In this document: positions 57,170 to 64,000 of the stretch, piece by piece
Layout of the letters: each line of letters starts with the position of its first letter
Position numbering within the stretch: the stretch's first letter is position 1
Origin: Nicotiana tabacum
Lineage: Eukaryota; Streptophyta; Magnoliopsida; Solanales; Solanaceae
Assembly: GCF_000715075.1 (NCBI RefSeq)
Contig: NC_134102.1
Span: forward strand, 44,091,348-44,155,347
Reading direction: 5' to 3'
DNA: 64,000 nt
Position numbers and translations under genes: made by a program
Notes under the pieces: model-generated
Told to the model about the DNA's origin: nothing
The model's database searches: none
The model's input: only the letters and a program-made list of their open reading frames with translations

Positions 57170-58629
57170 ACTTGTCACGGCCCAAAATTCCACATGTCGT
57201 CATGACGCCTATCTTAGTACTAGGCAAGCCAACAACCACACGTAACTACACATTTTTAAATTAAAAACAAGATTAAACATTCTTAACAACATTAACTCTC
57301 ATAAATAGTCGATAAGAAATACTGCGACTCAAATACAAAATGCCCAAAATCCGGGTGTAACTAAGTAAATGAGCTACTAAAATGTCAACACAATCAAACT
57401 GCTAATATAATTGTCTTGAAAGATAGAATGATGCTAAATAATTGAGAAGAAGGAGATTCGAGGTCTGCGGACACCAAAGCAGCTACCTCAAATGTCTCCA
57501 AGCAGATGAAGCTCCAAATCTAGCAACCGCCATGTACAGAAGTACCTGGATCTGCATACGAAGTGCAGAGTGTAGTATGAGTACATACGACCCAATGTAC
57601 TCAATAAGTAACCAGACTAACCTTAGACTGAAAGCAGTGACTAGCTCAGATAGGTACAGTCCAAATACAGAAAATAGCAGTAATAACTCAGACAGAAATC
57701 CAATAATCAATTTATAGACAGTACAAAAATATAGACATGCTTTCTAGTTTTTAACAGTTTGAGCACAACACAAATAGAATATGCCAAGTATAACTAATAT
57801 AAGGAATGTCACATCTCGATATCTACATGTCAAGTATGCATGTAAACTATAATGCAACACAATGATAAAGCCATATGCTCATACTCTCAGAGTATTCATC
57901 CTCACTCTGCACTCTCAATCACTCAGTGCTCCCAATCACTCATCACACTCAATCACTCAACACTCTCAATCACTCGACACTCGCACTCGGTAGGTACCTA
58001 CGCTCACTGCTGGTATGTCAGACTCTAGAGGGGCGGATCCTGCCCAAGCGCTAATATAAGCCAATCATGGCATGAATCAATAAAGCCTAATGCGGTGTGC
58101 AACACGATCCCATAAATATCACTCACAATCATGCCCTCGGCCTCACTCAGTCACCAATCTCTCCAGTTTCTCGGGCTCACAAATGTTACACCACATGTAT
58201 TTCGTACGTTAGAGTATGTCGTAAGTCAATTGACGTAAGCTCAGAAATGAGATTATATTTGAAATTACATAAAGTAAGTTAATCATGTTACCTTGGAGGT
58301 TACAAATATTTAAGATCATGAATAATAAGTACCAAGAGGTTTGGAAGGCTTAGAAGCTAAATGAATCGAAGAAGATTAGTTTCGTCGAAAGTCGACAAGG
58401 TTTGGAATGTTCTAACATGTACTTTTGGGGTGAGACTAGGGTGCTTAACATGATAAGGAGGTTATGTTATGTGTTTTTTTAGTCGTATTATAGTTGTGTG
58501 TTACATTTTGAAGACAAGCGATTGGGGAATAAAAGTTGGCACAGGTCATCACAAGTTACATTCATAATGTGCTGAACAGTAGGTTAGATGTACCTGAGCT
58601 TTTCTCCAAATAGACTTAGAATAACGGTA

Positions 58630-58745
58630 TGATCCATATACTAAATTAAATTTATATGAGTCTATTTTTCAACGCACTAAACCGTTCATCGATATGACAT
58701 CGGAGTATAGAGATATGTGCATTTTTGCAGGACTGAACAAGCAGC
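58630..58745 (+). promoter_or_regulatory. Conserved U3 block, inverted copy
   Basis: TATGAGTCTATTTTTCAACG, CTAAACCGTTCATCGATATG and GGAGTATAGAGATATGTGC correspond to the inverse of 39405-39520. Confidence 0.45.
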
Positions 58746-59255
58746 TCCTATGGGACCCACTTAGGCGGTGGGTGATTCTCCAACCTTTAAAGATCAGGGC
58801 AAGGCTCATTTGGGTCATATTTTGACCCAACTAGACCCTATACTCTCCCAAAACACTCTCAAAACAGTCTCTGTGATTCTAGAGGGAAAAACCAAAGATA
58901 AATATATGAATCCAAGGCTAGAAATCTTGTGGTGTTTCCTAGATCATAGTTCTTCATCTTGTGGCTGTTTTGGAGGATCCTTCAAAGTGATGTAAACTCA
59001 GATTTCGTGTTTTTCTTGTTGATTAAGGTAAGAATAAGTCCCTCTCTCATATATATATTAGTGTTTCAAGGAGAAATACAAGTTTTTACATACCAACTTT
59101 AACACAAAAGTTGATTCAAGAAGAGAATACAACTCCTTTAGTGTTGTGGTGTGATTGAGGGTTGTTGTGAGCTGCACCATCTTGGGATTTCAAGTTGTAT
59201 CTACTGCCTAAGGTAAGTAAATCATGTTCTTGGTTGTGCTTAAGATTAATCATGT

Positions 59256-59733
59256 GTCACCTAGCATGTGCGTCACCTCAGCACCAACCACATCACACAT
59301 ATTTCAGGGATTCATACCATCAGAACCAAGTTTAGAAGTGTTACTTACCTCAAACCGTGCAAATCTCTACTCCAACAAGACCTTGCCTCACGAATAGCTG
59401 TTTGAATGACTCGAATCTAGCCACAAACTACTTAATACAATCAACACAAGCTATAGGAATCAATTCCATTCGATAAAACTAAAGTCAACCCAAAAAGTCA
59501 ACCCCGGGCCCACGTCTCGGAATCCAACAAAATTAACAAAATCCGAGCACCCATTCAATAAAGAGTCCCTTACCAAAATCACCCAATTTCGACCACAAAT
59601 CGACACTCAAATTCCCAAAATCTTACTCTCCAATCCCTAGTCCAAAATTCCCCAAATTCCACCATAAAAACACATAATCTAGGTGGAAATTTCAATGGGT
59701 ATTCAATATTAATAGATAAAATCGACCAAAACA
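59256..59733. repeat. Direct segmental duplication, copy A
   Basis: About 478 bp from GTCACCTAGCATGTGCG to ATAAAATCGACCAAAA, about 92% identical by eye to copy B at 60927-61406, same orientation. Confidence 0.9.
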
Positions 59734-59860
59734 TAGGCCGACAAGGCCATACAAGTATCCATATACATGACATCTGTCTACAAGCCTCTAAGGGTACATA
59801 AACGTCATAAAGGTTGGGACAGGGGCTCCCCATACCAATCAATACATGTCCAAAACATAC
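59729..59860. repeat. Inverted repeat, left arm
   Basis: AAAACATAGGCCGACAAGG to GTCCAAAACATA, the reverse complement of 60246-60378 with few mismatches. Confidence 0.88.
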
Positions 59861-60245
59861 TGACCACATAGGCAACTCCGGAGCAAGTAGAGTGCGCCAA
59901 CACCTTCCGTTGAGCTGATAGCCTACTAGGAAGACTGTCAACCTATCTATCAAGACCTGCGGGCATGAAACGCAGTGTCCCCAGGCAAAAGGGATGTCAG
60001 TACGAATAAAGTACCGAGTATGTAAGGCAAGAAAGTATAAATAAGAACAGTAATGTAAAGAGAGATAAAGAAGATACAACCTGTAACATATGAGTACCTC
60101 TGAGGGCCACTGACATGACATGCATGATACATATATACATATAAGTTTTTAAAAATATTCGCCTCTGTGGGCATCATCATCATCATATCGTGCCCAGCCG
60201 TAATGGGCTCGGTAAAAGTGTACCTGGCAATCATCGCCTCTGTTA

Positions 60246-60378
60246 GTATGCTTTGGACATGTATTGATAGGTATGGCGGGTCCCTGTCCTGACCTTTATG
60301 ACGTTTATGTACTCTTAGAGGCTTGTAGACAGATGTCATATATATGGATACTTGTATGGCCTTGTCGGCTTATGTTTT
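60246..60378. repeat. Inverted repeat, right arm
   Basis: TATGCTTTGGACATGTATTG to CCTTGTCGGCTTATGTTTT; pairs with 59729-59860 around a 385-bp loop. Confidence 0.88.
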
Positions 60379-60926
60379 GAGTGTACAAATGATCACGTCG
60401 ACCTCATATAGCCATGTATGTCACATGTATATGTTTGTATATTTTGTTGGGTTGTCCTATGTCGAGTATTCCCTTACGTTTTATTCTGGTTATCTCATCA
60501 CGGCCTTTCCGGCTCATTTACCCATGATAGTACAATAAGGAAGATACGTTACGTTGGTGCTCGGTTGAGTAAGACACCGAGTGCCCGTCGCGGCCCTTCA
60601 GTTTGGGGCTCACAAATCTCATAACAATCAGCCCAAACAATGATAATATGATGTTACAATAAATGGCAACAACGACTGAGATATGATATGAAATGATAGA
60701 TGTGACTTAGTACATACTTGCAATTTAAGTAAATAATTCAACAGCAGAAGTGACCTTTGTGGTTCCCAATAGGACAAGCATATAGTCTAAGCATGATTTC
60801 TAACATGGATCGTGGCTCAATTACTCTAACAAATAGGAGTTTCATGAATAGCAACAAGGTTTGATAACTACACAGTACCTCGGAATCAACCAAGTCACAG
60901 TTACCACGGTGCACGCTCACATGCCC

Positions 60927-61406
60927 GTCACCTAGCATGTGCGTAACCTCAATACCAACCACATCACACGTATTTCAGGGATTCATACCATCAGAACCAA
61001 GTTTAGAAGTGTTACTTACCTCAAACCGCGCAAATCTCTACTCCAACCAGACCTTGCGTCGTGAATAGGCATCTGAATGACTCGAATCTAGCCACAAACA
61101 ACTTAATACAATCAACACAAACTATAGGAATCAATTCCATTCGATAAAACTAAAGTCAACCCAAAAGGTCAACCCCGGGCCGACGTCTCAGAATCCAACA
61201 AAATCAACAAAATCCGAACATCCATTAAGTAACGAGTCCAACCTTACCAAAATTACCCAATTCCGGCCACAAATCGATACTCAAATTACCAAATCTTACT
61301 CTCCAATCCCTAGTCCAAAATTCCCCAAATTCCGCCATAAAAACACATAATGTAGGTGGAAAATTCAATTGGTATTCAATATTAATAGATAAAATCGACC
61401 AAAAGT
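60927..61406. repeat. Direct segmental duplication, copy B (original LTR context)
   Basis: Continuous with element 2 LTR on both sides, so this is the ancestral position. It is absent from the 3' LTR, which carries a deletion there. Confidence 0.88.
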
Positions 61407-61519
61407 TGCTTACTTCTTGAAATCTAGTGAACCCCTCTCAAAACTTGCCTGCAACCGAGCTTGCAAAGTCCAATTTGAGAAAAAACCTTAAAACCCTCAA
61501 TTTTATCTTCTGCCCAGGC

Positions 61520-61900
61520 ATCTTCGCACCTGCGGACTCCCCAGCCTCACCTGCAACTCCGCTTTTGGGAAAAAAAGGTCCGGTTGAATCCACTTAAGGA
61601 CCCGACCAGCTGCACATGCGGTCCAACAATCGCGCCTGTGAGACCGCTTCTGCGGTCCACTCATTACTCCTACGCTTCCGTGCCTGCGGATTCCATTCTA
61701 CTCCTACGAGTCCAGCTACACCTACCAAACTCCGCATCTGTGGAGACTCGCCGCATCTGTGGGCTCGCAAATACGGAAGACTTCCTCAAACCTGCGACCA
61801 CTGCCCAACACCCACCAGACTGCACCAGCAACCCCAGGCTCGCTTATGCATTCGCGCACCTGTGACCAATCCTCCGCAGGTGCGATCGCACCAGGCTAGC
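61520..61900. repeat. LTR word array in element 2 5' LTR
   Basis: Counterpart of 49590-49960 with the same word type (CACCTGCGGACTCC, CTTCTGCGGTCC, CGCATCTGTGG) but many differing bases, some words gained or lost. Confidence 0.75.
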
Positions 61901-62601
61901 AGCAACTCAGCAACTCTTCTAACTCCATTTTCAATCCGTTAACCATTCAAAATCACCCGAGGCCCCCAGGATCTCAACCAAACATACCAATAAATCATAA
62001 AACATCATACAAACTTGCTCGAAGCCTTAAACCACATCAAACAATACTAAAACCACGAATCACACATCGATTCAAGCCTAATGAACTTATGAACTTCTAA
62101 CTTCTAAAACAAATGCCGAAACATACCAAACCAATGCTGATTGACCTCAAAATTTTAAAAAAAGTCACAAATGACACAGCAGACCTATTCCAATTTCCGA
62201 AACCAAAATCCGAGCCCCATAACAGCAAAGTCAACTCTCGGTCAAACATATCAACTCTCCAAACTTCTATTTTTTCAACTTTCGCCAATTCAAGCCAAAT
62301 TGACCTACATGTCTCCAAATCCATATCCGGACACACTAATAATTCCAAAATTACCATAGGGAGCTATCGGAACAATAAAAGCTCCAATTATAGTCATTTG
62401 CACATAAGTCAACATCCGATCAACCCTTTCCACTTATACTTCTAACATTGGGACTAATTATCTTAACCCATTCCAAAACATCTCCAAAATCAAACCAACC
62501 ACCCCTGCAAGTCATATAACAACAAACAAACATATAATAAGCAATAAATGGGGAAATAAGGCTACAATACTCAAAACAACCGGCCGGGTCATTACAATTA
62601 T

Positions 62602-64000
62602 GCGACTAAGGAATGTGCTTAAATAGTTGGACATGACGAGAAAATTTTTTCTTGGGAATGTGAATGGAAAATGGATGTTTGATTTATGTCTGGATGTGTG
62701 GTACAATCTCGGGATGTGGATGCGTTGGTTGATCTCTCAGTTTTTATTGTGGAATGAAGTCGATTCTTATGTTTTGTTGACGAGTTCAGACTCGGGAGGA
62801 TTTTGTGGCTGCATAGTAGTTTCGACCATGATGGGGTCATAGAAGGATGTTAATTTGATACTAAGTAGGTGGGTTATCACCTACGGGGTAGTCCATAGAT
62901 GTGTGATTGTTACGATGTTTCCGTGGAGAGTTTTCTTTCTACCGGCGGGTTATATATGTTTCAATTTGATTTTGGATCGCTTGGGGAAGTTTTCTTGATA
63001 GTCACGAGGATGAATATGTGCTTAGAAGATAATTGAGGTATTCTATGATTTTTTCTATATGATCTTATGAAGGATTTAGTTAAATTACAATATGAAATCA
63101 TGGTAGTTATGGAGTAAGAGTATCGTGGATTATCGGATGCTATGTTCTATGGCTTTGAGACAAGTGGGGGAGTCTTCTATTGGTGATCAAATTACATGGT
63201 TATGTGTTATATTAGCTTGGGTTTGAGCTATACTTATGGATCGATTATGGATTGAAGAGGTTTATTTCAAGGATGATTCGAGTAAGAAAATTTCTGGATG
63301 CATGATGTATTGCACTTTATAGATATATAGAAATCTTGGAGTGATTTGGGTTTGTTATTGGTAGTGGATGCAGCACGTAGGGAGAATGCATTCATTCGGT
63401 TGTTTAAGATGGGGTTGCTTCTTGGGTATTCGTCTTTTAATGGAACACATGTTGTTCGGCTCGTTTGGGCGGTACATTGGAGATTCCACGATTTGTATAT
63501 GGTATTTGAGGATTTCCTCGAATTTGTGTATTTCTAAGATTTGAGATTTGAATTTGGTTGGTGCCGAGACTTGCGGTATTTATTTATCATTAGTGATTCT
63601 ACTTTTCAGTATCAGAGAGATTAAAGAAACTGCTTCTGAATCACGAAAGGTCTCTTTAGAGTGGGCATTTTGGTTACAGAACTATTGAGTGCTTAAGAGG
63701 GAAATACATCTGCTTATGGGCCTCAAGACGATGTGGTTTCATGCTAGCATCTCATGGGGTGAGCTTTGGGTTATGGATGGTGGTGTTCTGGCAAGGAGAA
63801 TTGTTAACTTGAAGGCAATTTGGAAAGAACTCAGAGAAATAGAACAGCTTGTTAGTAGGTTGGATCAGCATGGTAATGGATATGATTGGTACTTTTGGTT
63901 CTTATGATACGGTGAGACTTTACCGGTGTTTTGTAGCAATACTCATGGATCTGGCAACTTGCGTGACTTGGTTGAGTTAAAGGGAATCAGTTTTGATGGC
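62602..64000 (+). mobile_element. Element 4 interior, continued to the window end; no gene recognised
   Basis: Contiguous with 47780-48234 once element 2 is removed. About 1.4 kb of GT-rich sequence. Open frames such as 63346-63537 and 63689-63907 (with LVSRLDQHGNGYDWYF) have no family I recognise, and no gag, zinc knuckle or protease motif is seen. It may be a large-retrotransposon-derivative type interior, or a very decayed coding region. Confidence 0.5.

Larger units (their letters stand above)
58184..60611 (+). mobile_element. Rearranged plus-strand gypsy LTR inside element 2 LTR
   Basis: Starts TGTTACACCACATG at 58184. The 5' part (to about 59255) is homologous, inverted, to 1200-1770 and to element 1's U3, including the conserved block. 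The 3' part, 60378-60604, matches the LTR end (GGTGCTCGG..., CAGTTTGGG). ACAAA flanks both sides (58179-58183 and 60612-60616), consistent with a TSD, though the terminal GTCGTGACA is degraded. The middle is abnormal: 59256-59733 duplicates the host LTR and 59734-60245 is LTR sequence in the opposite orientation. Confidence 0.72.
48235..62596 (-). mobile_element. Element 2: old Ty3/gypsy element with duplicated integrase, nested in element 4
   Basis: 5-bp TSD ATTAT (48230-48234 and 62597-62601). 3' LTR 48235-50653, polypurine tract, pol, gag, PBS, and 5' LTR 57173-62596 with its own insertion. The LTRs differ by roughly 8-15% in the parts I compared, so it is older than element 1. All genes are broken. 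Confidence 0.92.
57173..62596 (-). mobile_element. Element 2 5' LTR, split by a rearranged plus-strand LTR
   Basis: Plus-strand ends TGTCACGGCCC (57173) and GGGTCATTACA (62596). Pieces 57173-58183 and about 60612-62596 match the 3' LTR in order, except for the segment missing from the latter. Confidence 0.9.

Overview
This window is plant nuclear DNA, most likely from a dicot with a large, repeat-rich genome. Solanaceae is my best guess from the style of the Ty3/gypsy LTRs, but that is inference, not proof. I see no intact host gene, no tRNA or rRNA gene and no CRISPR array. Almost every base belongs to nested transposable elements. Most boundaries can be set from target-site duplications (TSDs), primer-binding sites (PBS) and terminal motifs.

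Layout. 1-1774: part of a gypsy LTR that broke the pol of an older gypsy element ('element 3', minus strand, 1775-9510). Element 3's own LTR holds a solo LTR (6893-9439, TSD TACAC). 9511-11132: unassigned DNA holding a Mutator-like MITE (9761-10691, 9-bp TSD). 11133-19354: a degraded Ty1/copia element (TSD TATTA) whose 3' LTR holds another gypsy solo LTR (16004-18991). 19355-20449: a relic with a Raf-like kinase pseudogene fragment and an unrecognised broken reading frame. 20450-33671: gypsy 'element F' (minus). Its gag is split by a short-LTR non-autonomous element (20717-24897, tRNA-Asp-type PBS, one intact ORF), and its LTR is split by a CACTA DNA transposon (26287-30751, TSD ATA). That CACTA carries a fragment resembling a CASP-like membrane protein gene. 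33672-34298: spacer.

34299 to the window end is one large plus-strand LTR element ('element 4') invaded three times. The insertions are a hAT-type MITE (36561-37271, TSD TGTGATTA), the nearly intact chromovirus-type gypsy 'element 1' (37411-47688, minus, TSD ATTTC), and the older gypsy 'element 2' (48235-62596, minus, TSD ATTAT). Element 1 has LTRs about 98.5% identical by eye and a gag-pol frame of about 1600 codons broken by one TAG. Element 2 carries a tandem duplication of its integrase module. Its 5' LTR was itself invaded by a plus-strand LTR that is now rearranged, with a duplicated and an inverted segment.

The observations I rate highest: (i) arrays of short, often palindromic CpG-rich words at the same place in at least five different gypsy LTR families, with the same words also in an unrelated short-LTR element; (ii) the same Trp-to-TAG change at the protease/RT boundary in two divergent gypsy elements, the only stop in one of them; (iii) duplicated integrase modules; (iv) apparent capture of a CASP-like gene 5' end by a CACTA element. 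Family names come from recalled motifs, because no database search was possible.
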